Below, in pieces: positions 23,817 to 32,308 of a DNA stretch of 64,000 bases. The DNA is from Duganella sp. 1411 (GTDB lineage Bacteria; Pseudomonadota; Gammaproteobacteria; Burkholderiales; Burkholderiaceae_D). The stretch lies in NCBI RefSeq assembly GCF_017833525.1, contig NZ_JAFICD010000009.1:62001-126000 (forward strand). Direction: 5' to 3'. The first letter of the stretch is position 1. Each line of letters starts with the position of its first letter. The translations under genes and the position numbers were made by a program. The notes under the pieces were generated by a model that saw only the letters and a list, made by a program, of their open reading frames with translations, ran no database searches and was not told the DNA's origin.

Positions 23817-25793
23817 ATGAATTCCTTCGCGTTTGTTCCGCCTTCGGCGCCACGTTTGCTGGCCGCCGCCGTTTCCCTTTGCTTCGCCGCTGCCCCGGCC
23901 ACCGTCTCCGCGCAGGAAGCCGCCGGCGCCCAGGTGGCCCAGGTGCTGGCGCCGGTCGTCATCACCGGGTCCCGCTTCGACGCCGATCCGGCGCTGGCGC
24001 CGATCGGTGCCACCGTGATCTCGGCCGAGGACATCCGCCGCGCCGGTGTCAGCGACGTCAATTCGGCGATCCGCAAGGTCGGCGGTGTCTACGGCCGTCA
24101 AAGCTTGAACGGCAGCCCGGATTTCGACCTCGATCTGGGCGGCTTCGGCACCAACAGCAGCCAGAATCTGGTGATCGTGCTGGATGGCGTGCGCCTGTCG
24201 GAAAATGAACTGAGCACCGCCATCCTGTCGACCATTCCAATCGATACGGTGGACCGCATCGAAATCACGCGCGGCGGCGCCAGCGTGTTGTACGGCGACG
24301 GCGCCACCGGTGGCGTGATCAACATCGTCACCAGGAACCCCGGCAAGAACACCCGCCGTGGCAGCGTGTTCGTCGAGGGTGGCCGCTTCAACGCCGGCGA
24401 GGCGCGCGTTTCGGCGTCGCAGGCCTGGGATGGCTTCGCCGCCGATGCGACGCTGGGCCATCAGCGCACCGACAACTACCGCGACAACAACGAATTCAAG
24501 CAAACCCAGTTCAGCGGCGGCGCGCAGTGGTTCAACAGCGCCGGCCGCGTGGGCTTCCGCTACGAGGGCGCGCGCCAGGATATGCGCCTGCCAGGTTCGC
24601 TGAGCCAAGCGCAGTTCAACGCCAATCCGCGCCAGGCCAATACGCCCGACGACCACGGCTCGCTCGACAGCGACCGCTTCACCGTCTTCAGCCAGTACCG
24701 CCTGGCCGGCTACGATCTGGCGGCAGACCTGTCTTACCGCAAAAAGACGGTCGATTCGTCGTACTTCTACGATGGCGGTTCGTCGGTCGGCACCAGCGAT
24801 AGCAAACAGATTCAGTTCTCGCCGCGCGTGCGCCGCCTGGGCGAGATCGGCGGCATGCTCAACGAAGTGGTGGCCGGCGTGGACTTGAGCAAGTGGGAAC
24901 GCACCGCCGCCACCGCCGACGCCGAGCAGAAGTCGAAGGCGTTCTACCTGCGCGACGAGCTGCGCTTCGACACCGCGCATCAAGGCCGGATCTCGGCCGG
25001 CGTGCGGCGCGAGATCTTCGACAAGAACTTCAGCGATCCGGCAGCTTTCGCCACCACCGGCTACGACGTGGCGCAGGGCTTGAACGCGTGGGAACTGCAA
25101 GCGAGCTACATGCCGCTGAGCGGCCTGACCGTCTTCGGCAAGGCGGGGCAGAGCTACCGCGTCGCCAACGCCGATGAAAACGCGTACACGCGCACGCTCA
25201 ACGTGGCGCTGCTGCCGCAGAAGTCGCGCGACCTGGAGCTGGGCGTCAGCTACGCCGACGCGTCGCGCAAGGCGACGGCGCGGCTGTTCCGTCATAACCT
25301 GAGCAACGAGATCTTCTACGATCCCACGGCTTTCGCCAACGTCAACCTCGATCCGACCAAACGCCAGGGCTTCGAACTCGATGCGGAACAGCGCATCGCC
25401 ACCGACTGGGCCGTCAGCGCGCACTATCAGTACGTCGACGCCAAGTTCCGCGAAGGCGTCAACGACGGCAAGCAGATGGCGCTGGTGCCGAAGAATACGC
25501 TGAGCGCGCGCCTGAGCTGGACCCCGGCCAACGGCCAAACCGCCGACATCGGCGCGCAGTGGGTCGACAGCCAGCGCTATGGCTCGGACTTCGACAATAG
25601 CTGCTCCGCCAAGATGCCGGGTTTTACCACCTTCGACGCCCGCTATGCCCGCAAGTTCGGCCAGTGGGAGTTCGCGCTGTCCGGCCTGAACCTGACGGAC
25701 AAGCGCTACTACTCGCAGGCGTTCGCCTGCCAGGGTGGCATTTACACCGCCGACGGCCGCCAGCTCAAGCTGTCGGCGCGCTACGAGTTCTGA
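23817..25793 (+). CDS. btuB: TonB-dependent vitamin B12 receptor (BtuB-type)
   Basis: 658 residues in the outer membrane. Signal peptide about 1-32 (ending ATVSAQ), then a TonB-box-like APVVITGSR. The plug domain runs to about 165 (DGVRLSENELS, EITRGGASVLYGDGATGGVINIV) and a beta-barrel ends in the aromatic-terminated strand LKLSARYEF. The cobalamin riboswitch directly upstream makes a corrinoid ligand likely. Interestingly the plug also resembles receptors annotated for iron-siderophores, so the riboswitch is the main specificity evidence. No btuCDF or cob genes follow; the gene is alone. Confidence 0.88.
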   Translation: MNSFAFVPPSAPRLLAAAVSLCFAAAPATVSAQEAAGAQVAQVLAPVVITGSRFDADPALAPIGATVISAEDIRRAGVSDVNSAIRKVGGVYGRQSLNGSPDFDLDLGGFGTNSSQNLVIVLDGVRLSENELSTAILSTIPIDTVDRIEITRGGASVLYGDGATGGVINIVTRNPGKNTRRGSVFVEGGRFNAGEARVSASQAWDGFAADATLGHQRTDNYRDNNEFKQTQFSGGAQWFNSAGRVGFRYEGARQDMRLPGSLSQAQFNANPRQANTPDDHGSLDSDRFTVFSQYRLAGYDLAADLSYRKKTVDSSYFYDGGSSVGTSDSKQIQFSPRVRRLGEIGGMLNEVVAGVDLSKWERTAATADAEQKSKAFYLRDELRFDTAHQGRISAGVRREIFDKNFSDPAAFATTGYDVAQGLNAWELQASYMPLSGLTVFGKAGQSYRVANADENAYTRTLNVALLPQKSRDLELGVSYADASRKATARLFRHNLSNEIFYDPTAFANVNLDPTKRQGFELDAEQRIATDWAVSAHYQYVDAKFREGVNDGKQMALVPKNTLSARLSWTPANGQTADIGAQWVDSQRYGSDFDNSCSAKMPGFTTFDARYARKFGQWEFALSGLNLTDKRYYSQAFACQGGIYTADGRQLKLSARYEF

Positions 25794-25909
25794 TCCGCCG
25801 GGCCGCACGGGCGCGATAATTCACCTCGCGCCTGAAAAGTGGTAATCTGCCGTCGTGGCGTGGCCACCCGCCGCGAAAAACGGCGGTTTATTTTGGAACG
25901 GGTAAGAAA

Positions 25910-26242
25910 ATGAAAGAAGTGAGCGACGAACGGAAGGCCGCCGAGGGCAAGGTGATGAATCTCTACAAGGAGTCGTCACCGGCCATCGAGACGCTGTTCG
26001 AGTGGGCGTACATCAACCATGTCGCATGGAGCCTGGTGGTGGTGTTGCTGGGCTTTGTCTTCTGGCTGGCGATCGCCTTGGCCAACGCGGAGAATCAGCG
26101 TTACGCGCTGATGACCAAAAAGTGCGAGGACCCGATGTTCAAGGGCGAGATCGACAAAAAATGCCTGCGCACGGTCGAATCGCGCGAGCACTGGTGGCAG
26201 CACGTGAGCTACGCGCTGACCCACACCAGTCCGGAAAAATAA
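25910..26242 (+). CDS. Small single-pass membrane protein, unknown function
   Basis: 110 residues with one hydrophobic segment at about 40-57 (WSLVVVLLGFVFWLAIALA) flanked by a charged N-terminus and a soluble C-terminal part with two Cys. No family recognised. The ATG at 25910 follows GGAACGGG. A rho-independent terminator follows directly. Could be a membrane-anchored accessory protein; no functional claim is possible. Codon use and GC match neighbours. Confidence 0.65.
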   Translation: MKEVSDERKAAEGKVMNLYKESSPAIETLFEWAYINHVAWSLVVVLLGFVFWLAIALANAENQRYALMTKKCEDPMFKGEIDKKCLRTVESREHWWQHVSYALTHTSPEK

Positions 26243-26252
26243 ATCGGACCAC

Positions 26253-26276
26253 AAGCCCGCGACAGCGGGCTTTTTT
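26253..26276 (+). terminator. Rho-independent terminator
   Basis: AAGCCCGC (26253-26260) pairs with GCGGGCTT (26265-26272) around GACA, followed by a T-run to 26276. Closes the small membrane-protein gene. Confidence 0.9.
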
Positions 26277-26288
26277 ACGAGGCGAGCG

Positions 26289-27035
26289 ATGAAACAGGTG
26301 ATGGTGGTGACCGGCAGCAGCCGGGGCATAGGCGCGGCGACGGCCTTGATGGCGAGCCGCCGTGGCTACGCCGTGTGCATCAATTACATCGGCAACGAGC
26401 AGGCGGCCGAAAGGCTGCGCGCGCAGATCGCCGGCGAGGGCGGCGAGGCGATCGTGGTGCGCGGCGACATGAGCGTGGAGGCCGACGTGCTGCGCCTGTT
26501 CGCGGCGGTCGACGCGCAGCTCGGGCCGATCACGGCGCTGGTCAACAACGTCGGTGTGTTGGAACAGCAGTGTCAATTATCGGAGATGACGGCCGAGCGC
26601 CTGCAGCGGGTCTTCACCGTCAACATCATGAGCGCCTTCCTGTGCGCCCGCGAAGCGGTCAAGCGCATGTCGACACGCAGCGGCGGGCACGGTGGCGGCA
26701 TCGTCAACGTCTCCTCCGGCGCGGCCAGGCATGGCGGCGCCAACACCTACATCGACTACGCGTCCTCTAAAGGCGCCATCGATGTGATGACCCTCGGCTT
26801 GTCGAAGGAGGTGGCGGAGGAGGGCATCCGCGTCAATTGCGTGCGCCCCGGAGTGACCGATACGGAGATCCACGCCAGCGGCGGCATGCCCGATCGCGTG
26901 GCGCGCATGGCATCAAGCTTGCCGATGGGGCGCGCCGCGCAGTCGGACGAAATCGCCGAGTCCATTCTGTGGCTGCTGTCGCCGCAGTCTTCCTACGTCA
27001 GCGGGGCGATCCTGGACGTCGCCGGTTCGCGCTAG
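26289..27035 (+). CDS. Short-chain dehydrogenase/reductase
   Basis: 248 residues, classical SDR. Cofactor motif TGSSRGIGAA (11-20) and NNVGV (NNAG variant) near 88. The catalytic Ser lies in NVSSGAARHG and YIDYASSK supplies Tyr-xxx-Lys. An acidic residue does not follow strand 2 (INYIGNEQ), which favours NADP(H). Substrate unknown; glucose-1-dehydrogenase/FabG-like. The ATG at 26289 starts shortly after the terminator. The stop overlaps the stop of the convergent LysR gene by 2-3 nt. Confidence 0.85.
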   Translation: MKQVMVVTGSSRGIGAATALMASRRGYAVCINYIGNEQAAERLRAQIAGEGGEAIVVRGDMSVEADVLRLFAAVDAQLGPITALVNNVGVLEQQCQLSEMTAERLQRVFTVNIMSAFLCAREAVKRMSTRSGGHGGGIVNVSSGAARHGGANTYIDYASSKGAIDVMTLGLSKEVAEEGIRVNCVRPGVTDTEIHASGGMPDRVARMASSLPMGRAAQSDEIAESILWLLSPQSSYVSGAILDVAGSR

Positions 27036-27901
27036 GCGTCCGCCTCGCGCAGCCCGTCCAGCGCCGCGTCGAGCACCGCGCGCAGGCGTGGCGAACGTTT
27101 CAGATCCTTGTGGTAGCCGGCCCAGACATCGCGGCCCGGCGGCGGCTCGCCCAGGTCGACCAGGCGCAGGCCGCGCAGGCCGTCGCCGATACAGCGCGGC
27201 AGCACCGCCAGCCCGGCGCCGCCGCGACACAGGTTGGCCTGGACGTCGCGGCTGTTGGCGCGCAACGCCACATGCGCGCGCGGCAGACGGCGCGTGATCC
27301 ACGCGACGTCGACCAGTTCGGAGTAGGCGGTTTCCATGATGATCAGGCGGTGGCCGGCGCCGTCGCCCGGCGGGCCGGCCTGCTTCAGGTAGGCGCCGGC
27401 GCCGTACACGCCGAAGCGCGCGTGCATGGCCTTGCGTTGGATGACGTCAGGGTCGTCGAACTGGCGGAAGCGGAACACCAGATCGGCTTCGCGCCGGGCC
27501 AGGCTGACCAGGCGGGTCTCGGTCACCAGTTCGATCGTCATGCCGGGGTTGTCGGCGCTGAAGCGGGCGAACACCGGCGCCAGCATGTGGGTGCCGAACC
27601 ATTCGATCGTCGACACGCGCAGCAGGCCTTCGAGGCGCTGGCGCCCGGCCAGTTTGCGCACCACGGCGTCGGCCTCGTGTTCCATCTGGCGCACGTGCTC
27701 CAGCACCGCCTCGCCCTCGCCGGTGAGCAGGAAGCCGTCGTCGGTGCGCTGGAACAGCGCGTAGCCCAGTTGATCCTCCAGCGCGCGCACGCGCCGCCCC
27801 ATCGTCGGTTGCGACTGGCCCAGCGCGCGCGCCGCCGCGCCCAGCGTGCCGGCGCGCGCCACCGTCAGGAAAATCTTCAGGTCGTCCCAGTTCGCCTTCA
27901 T
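27032..27901 (-). CDS. LysR family transcriptional regulator
   Basis: 289 residues. Winged helix-turn-helix at about 1-60 (LKIFLTVARAGTLGAAARALGQSQPTMGRRVRALE is the typical LTTR pattern), then a periplasmic-binding-protein-like effector domain from about 90. Divergent from the SnoaL-like gene with a 120-base shared intergenic region, so it probably controls that gene and itself. Effector unknown. Confidence 0.9.
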   Translation of the reverse strand: MKANWDDLKIFLTVARAGTLGAAARALGQSQPTMGRRVRALEDQLGYALFQRTDDGFLLTGEGEAVLEHVRQMEHEADAVVRKLAGRQRLEGLLRVSTIEWFGTHMLAPVFARFSADNPGMTIELVTETRLVSLARREADLVFRFRQFDDPDVIQRKAMHARFGVYGAGAYLKQAGPPGDGAGHRLIIMETAYSELVDVAWITRRLPRAHVALRANSRDVQANLCRGGAGLAVLPRCIGDGLRGLRLVDLGEPPPGRDVWAGYHKDLKRSPRLRAVLDAALDGLREADA

Positions 27902-28021
27902 GCCGGTGCATTCATTTTTGAATGGATATCAGTCATTAATGTGGATTTTCATTATATTCTGAATGAATTAACCTGTGCCCGTCGATACACAGCAGCCGCG
28001 CAGCGGCAAGAAAGGACCACC
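27902..28021. promoter_or_regulatory. Divergent promoter/operator region (LysR / SnoaL-like)
   Basis: AT-rich in a GC-rich context. CATTCATTTTTGAATG (27909-27924) is an inverted repeat of CATTCA and TGAATG with a 4-nt spacer, a plausible LysR target. TATATT at 27953-27958 could be a -10 for the plus-strand gene. Confidence 0.5.
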
Positions 28022-28522
28022 ATGAAAACTTCGATTCAACTGGCACTGGCGGGCGCCATGCTGGCATGCGCTGCGGCGCGGGCTGCCGGCGCCGACGCCA
28101 CAGACGCCAGCCTGCAGGCCGCGCGCCGCTATGCCGCCTTCTGGAACACCGGCGACGCGGCGCTGGCGCGGGAGGCGCTCGCGCCGGACTTCGTCGACCG
28201 CACCTTGCCGCCCGGCCGCGCGCAGGGGCCGGGCGGTCCGCTGCAGGCGTTGAAGGCGTTTCGCGCCGCCGTGCCGGACCTCAAGGCCGAGGCCACGCAT
28301 CTGGTCGCGCAGGGCGACCGTGTCAGCGTACGGCTGCATTTCACCGGCCACTTCACCGGCGAATTCGGCGAGGGCGCCTCGCGGATACGGGGCAAGGGTC
28401 AGGCGATCGACTTCCAGGCCTTCGATATTTACCGCGTGGCCAACGGCCGCATCGCCGAGAACTGGCATCTGGAGGATAACCTGACCTTGCTCCGGCAGTT
28501 GGGCGTTTTGCCGGGCGGGTAA
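28022..28522 (+). CDS. Secreted SnoaL-like / ester-cyclase family protein
   Basis: 166 residues: signal peptide about 1-22 (ending ARAAGA), then an NTF2-like fold of the SnoaL type (RYAAFWNTGDAALAREALAPDFVDR, and the terminal VANGRIAENWHLEDNLTLLRQLG, each shown here only as family blocks). Such small proteins act on polyketide-like or lactone substrates or simply bind ligands. The ATG at 28022 follows AAAGGACCACC. Divergent LysR suggests induction by a small molecule. Confidence 0.75.
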   Translation: MKTSIQLALAGAMLACAAARAAGADATDASLQAARRYAAFWNTGDAALAREALAPDFVDRTLPPGRAQGPGGPLQALKAFRAAVPDLKAEATHLVAQGDRVSVRLHFTGHFTGEFGEGASRIRGKGQAIDFQAFDIYRVANGRIAENWHLEDNLTLLRQLGVLPGG

Positions 28523-28533
28523 GGCCGCCGCGC

Positions 28534-29394
28534 TTATCCGTGGATGACGACCGTGCAGGTGGTGCCGGCCACCAGCGCCAGGTTCCCGGGCTTTTGATCG
28601 ATGTGGATGCGCACCGGCACCCGCTGCGCCAGCCGCACCCAGTTGAAGGTGGGGTTGACGTCGGCCAGCAGCTCGCGGCCGACGCTGGCGTCGCGGTCGG
28701 TGATGCCGTGGGCAATGCTCTCGATATGGCCGTTCAGCTGCGCCGCGCCGCTCATCAGACGAACCTGCACCGGGTCGTTCACCTTCAGCAGCGGCAGTTT
28801 GGTCTCCTCGAAATAGCCCACCACGTAGAACGAATCGCTGCCGATGACGGCCAGCTTGGCCGCACCGACGGCGGCGAAATCGCCCGCGTGCACATTCAGG
28901 TTGGTGACATAGCCGGACACCGGCGCCCGCACTACGGTGCGCTCCAGATTGAGCTGCGCGAGGTCGCGTGCGGCCAGCGCCGCCTGGTATTGGGCCGACG
29001 CGGTGCCGACCGCGAATTGGGCCGTCTCCATGCTTTCGACGGAAACGATGGAACTGTCCAGCGCCGCGCGGCGGCTGGCCTCCTTGCCGCGCCGGCCCTT
29101 TTCGACCTGCTGCGCCGCCAGCATCGCGTTGGCCTGCGCCAGCGCGTTCTGGTAGCGCGCCTTGTCGACGACGAACAGCACGTCGCCCTGTTTGACCATC
29201 TGGTTATCGCGCACCATGACGTCGGTCACGGTGCCTGCGACGTCGGCGCTGATGGTGACCACGTCGGCCTTGACGCGGCCGTCGCGGGTCCATGCCGATT
29301 CCATGTAGTGGTCCCAGGCGGTGCGCCCGATCCACAGGGCGGCCGCCAACAGCAGCATGGTCAGGAAAAAGCGGAAGATTTTCGATGCGCTCAC
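28534..29394 (-). CDS. aaeA: HlyD/EmrA-type membrane fusion protein (AaeA-like)
   Basis: 286 residues. One N-terminal membrane anchor (about 8-26), then biotinyl-lipoyl halves around a short coiled-coil (VTISADVAGTVTDVMVRDNQ and TVVRAPVSGYVTNLNVHAGD), then a beta-barrel. It is the periplasmic adaptor of the aromatic-acid efflux pump. GTG at 29394 is preferred as start because GAGAG lies just upstream and it follows the DUF1656 stop by 23 nt; a longer start inside the DUF1656 gene is unlikely. Last gene of the operon. Confidence 0.88.
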   Translation of the reverse strand: MSASKIFRFFLTMLLLAAALWIGRTAWDHYMESAWTRDGRVKADVVTISADVAGTVTDVMVRDNQMVKQGDVLFVVDKARYQNALAQANAMLAAQQVEKGRRGKEASRRAALDSSIVSVESMETAQFAVGTASAQYQAALAARDLAQLNLERTVVRAPVSGYVTNLNVHAGDFAAVGAAKLAVIGSDSFYVVGYFEETKLPLLKVNDPVQVRLMSGAAQLNGHIESIAHGITDRDASVGRELLADVNPTFNWVRLAQRVPVRIHIDQKPGNLALVAGTTCTVVIHG

Positions 29395-29417
29395 ATTAGC
29401 TCTCAAGACAAGTGGGT

Positions 29418-29618
29418 TTATTGATACAAGGTGACCAGCAGGGCGCCGAAGATGCAGACGAACAGGCAAAGGCGCACCAGCGCCGGATGCCAGCTTTGGC
29501 GGTAGGCGCCGATGTGGCTTAGCACACTGTCCAGCGCGACCTGCAGCAGCAGGCTGACGAGGAACAGCGGCAGCACGCCGGGCAGCAGTACGCCGAAGAA
29601 GTCGATTTCACGCGGCAT
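29418..29618 (-). CDS. aaeX: DUF1656 small membrane protein (AaeX-like)
   Basis: 66 residues with two hydrophobic segments (about 8-28 and 46-64) and the N-terminal MPREIDFFGVLLP signature of DUF1656. AaeX partners the AaeAB pump. The ATG at 29618 lies inside the end of the FUSC gene (11-nt overlap), implying coupling. Confidence 0.9.
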   Translation of the reverse strand: MPREIDFFGVLLPGVLPLFLVSLLLQVALDSVLSHIGAYRQSWHPALVRLCLFVCIFGALLVTLYQ

Positions 29619-31743
29619 GGTGGGGTTCTCCTGTTGATAGCTGGTCCAGCAAGGACGTGTAAATGGAATGCAGGTCGGTCAGCGCCGTTTGCAGCGGCAC
29701 GCGGCGTTCGGGCGCGGCGTCGGCCAGCACCGCGCGCACCGCCGTGCCGGCGTGCAGCAGCGATTCCAGTGCCGTGGCGCCGTGCGCCGGCGTCGGCGCG
29801 CGCAGGTAGTCGGCCAGGTGCCGCACCACCTGCTGCAGGCCGTGGCGCGCCGGGCCGGGTGGCGACGCGGCGATCAGTTGCCGCAGTTCGATCACGGCGT
29901 GGCCCAGTTCCAGCAGGGTCAGGCCCTGGCGCACCACCGAGCGCGCCGCTTCGCTTGGCGCCGGGCCGGAGGCGGCGTTCAGCTGGCTCAGAAGATCGCG
30001 CACGCGGTTGTCGAAGCGGCGCTTGAGCCGGTACAGCGGCGCGCCGCAGGCGTTCAGCGCCTCGCGCCACAGCGCGGCGGCGACATGGCCCTTGTGCCCC
30101 ATCGTGTGCTCGGGCAGCACCACCTTGAACATCACGTAGGCCACCGCCACGCCGACCGTCAGCGATAGCTCGCTGCTGATGAAGGCTTCCACGTCGTAGC
30201 GCATCTGGTTGGCCGGCACCAGCAGCGTGGCCGAGAACATGCCGATGCCGATACCGACGCCCGCCCATTTGGGACCGGTGCTCAGATAGGAGCCCAGCGC
30301 CAGTAGCGGCAGGGCCGCCAGCACCATCGGGCCGAAGTCGTCGGCCCGCGTCATCAGCAGGAATTCGCTCAGGAAGGCCAGCGGCACGGCGATCAGGAAA
30401 CCGGTCAGTACCTGTTGCACCAGTGCCGTCGGACGCGGCGACGACGACGCCAGCGCGCAGAAGATGGTCGCCATCAGGATGGCGTTGGCGGCGTAGGGCC
30501 AGGCCAGCCAGTACCAGGCGGCGGCCGTGATCAGCAGCGTGGCGCCGGCGCGCACACCGCTGGCGGCGACGATGGCGGGCGGCGTCTTCGGCGTGTAGGC
30601 GCCGGGATCGCTGACCTGCCGGCGCTTTTCCCGCGCCAGGCCGTGGTACAGGGCCGCGAAGCCCTCCAGGTCGCGCACGAAGCGCTCCAGCAGTTCGACC
30701 GCCGTGTCGAAGTCGATTTGTTGCGGGCGCGCGATCGATGCATCGGCCTCCAGCCACGCGCGCGCCGCCGCGATGTCGGCGGACAGGTCCGCGCGCATCC
30801 GCGCCAGCTGGCCGGCGTCCAGGTCCAGCTTCATCGCCCGCGCCAGATGCGCGTGCATCGGCTCCACCAGCGCCAGCACCGGACCGGTGGCGTTGGCGCG
30901 CAGGCGGTGGCTCAGGCGGTGCAGCGTGTAGAAGGTGGTCAGCACCGTCATGAAGGCGGCGTTGAAGGCATGCAGCTGGCGGGTGTGGGAGCGCGCGTGG
31001 TCGGCCTCGAAGAAGGCGGCGGCGCGGCCCGATTCCAGCGCGGCGATATCGGCGGCGAACTTCAGGTGGCTCAACTCCGCCTCCGCCGGCGACAGGCGAT
31101 GCTCCAGCACTTGCTGGCAGAAGGCTAGGAATCCGGTGTAGCGCGTCTGCACGGTGCGCATGACGGCGCGCGAGTGGCGGCGCGGGAAGATCACGTCGTG
31201 CACCACGGCGGCGCAGATGATGCCCAGTCCCACCTCGGTCATGCGGGTGACGGCCAGGGTGAACACCTGGGCCGGCGCGTCGATGGCGGGGATGGCGATC
31301 ATGCACGCGGTGTAGCCGGCCAGCACGAAGCTGTAGGACTGCTGGTTGCGGTGCATGGCGGCGCCGCCGGTGCACAGCGCCACCCACAGCGCCACGCCGA
31401 TAAACAGCGCCGGCGGCGACTGCGGAAACAGCGCCACCAGCAGCAGCGCGGCCGCGCAGCCGACGATCGTGCCCAGAAAACGGTAGAAGGCTTTTTCCAG
31501 CACCATGCCGCTGCTCGGCAGCGCGAGGATGACGGTGGTGGCCAGCGCGGTGGAGGGAGAGTCGAGGCCGAGCCGGAAGGCCAGCCACAAGGCGGAGAAC
31601 GCGGCCAGCATGGCCTTGGCGACGAAGACCCAGCGTTGGCCTTCGCTGTTGAACCAGCCGGCGGCCTCGGAGCGCAACCACGCCGCCATCCCACCCGCCG
31701 CTTTGTTTTCCTGTGTGGGGGAGGCGGCGGAGGGAAGGCTCAT
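29608..31743 (-). CDS. aaeB: FUSC-family aromatic-acid efflux transporter (AaeB-like)
   Basis: 711 residues. Two sets of membrane segments (about 40-180 and 390-530) around soluble parts form the FUSC/ALMT-like fold used to export p-hydroxybenzoic and related aromatic acids across the inner membrane. MEVGLGIIC-type and PRRHSRAVMRTV blocks are typical of the family. It starts 14 nt after the MarR stop and overlaps aaeX. Exact substrates unknown. Confidence 0.9.
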   Translation of the reverse strand: MSLPSAASPTQENKAAGGMAAWLRSEAAGWFNSEGQRWVFVAKAMLAAFSALWLAFRLGLDSPSTALATTVILALPSSGMVLEKAFYRFLGTIVGCAAALLLVALFPQSPPALFIGVALWVALCTGGAAMHRNQQSYSFVLAGYTACMIAIPAIDAPAQVFTLAVTRMTEVGLGIICAAVVHDVIFPRRHSRAVMRTVQTRYTGFLAFCQQVLEHRLSPAEAELSHLKFAADIAALESGRAAAFFEADHARSHTRQLHAFNAAFMTVLTTFYTLHRLSHRLRANATGPVLALVEPMHAHLARAMKLDLDAGQLARMRADLSADIAAARAWLEADASIARPQQIDFDTAVELLERFVRDLEGFAALYHGLAREKRRQVSDPGAYTPKTPPAIVAASGVRAGATLLITAAAWYWLAWPYAANAILMATIFCALASSSPRPTALVQQVLTGFLIAVPLAFLSEFLLMTRADDFGPMVLAALPLLALGSYLSTGPKWAGVGIGIGMFSATLLVPANQMRYDVEAFISSELSLTVGVAVAYVMFKVVLPEHTMGHKGHVAAALWREALNACGAPLYRLKRRFDNRVRDLLSQLNAASGPAPSEAARSVVRQGLTLLELGHAVIELRQLIAASPPGPARHGLQQVVRHLADYLRAPTPAHGATALESLLHAGTAVRAVLADAAPERRVPLQTALTDLHSIYTSLLDQLSTGEPHHAA

Positions 31744-31756
31744 GGTGTGGGTTGGT

Positions 31757-32254
31757 CTATGTAAGTGCTTCTAGGTTGTTCAACTGCCGTTTGAGCAGCG
31801 CTTCGAGTTGTTTGACTTCTTCCGCGTTGTAGCCGTCGTAGGCGTGGGTGGTCGCGGCCCATACTTCCGGCAGCACCTTGGCGATCAGCGCGCGGCCGTT
31901 GTCGGTCAGCGAGATCATCACGCAGCGGCGGTCGCCCGGACGATTGCCGCGCGTGATCAGCCCCTGGGCTTCCAGGTCGTTGCACACGCGCGTCAGGTTG
32001 GCCGGCTTCTCCATGCAAGCCTCGCCCAGGGTGGAGGCGGTGGAGGTTTCGTTATCCGAGCCATACAGCACCGCCAGCACCATGTAGCTGGCGTCGACCA
32101 GCTCATATTTGCGCAGCGCGGCGTTGCTCAAGTCCTTCATCCGCTTCTGGATGTGGTAGGTCATGCGCATCAGGCGCATCAGATCTTCGGGGAAGTCCGG
32201 CATGCGGGCATGGATGTTTTTCAGGCGTTTTTTAGTCGCTTCAAAACTGCTCAT
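31757..32254 (-). CDS. MarR family transcriptional regulator
   Basis: 165 residues; winged helix at about 55-120 with TLGEACMEKPANLTRVCNDLEAQG as recognition region and the wing RGNRPGDRRCVMISLT (both quoted as family blocks). ATG at 32254 is preferred because AGGAG lies 7 nt upstream; ATG at 32260 sits 1 nt from it. Located within the efflux operon between NodT and AaeB, so it most likely represses the pump until an aromatic acid binds. Confidence 0.88.
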   Translation of the reverse strand: MSSFEATKKRLKNIHARMPDFPEDLMRLMRMTYHIQKRMKDLSNAALRKYELVDASYMVLAVLYGSDNETSTASTLGEACMEKPANLTRVCNDLEAQGLITRGNRPGDRRCVMISLTDNGRALIAKVLPEVWAATTHAYDGYNAEEVKQLEALLKRQLNNLEALT

Positions 32255-32308
32255 CACCATGCTCCTCTTATATTTTTGAAGGATTGATTGTACTTGGAAG
32301 CCCCCCGG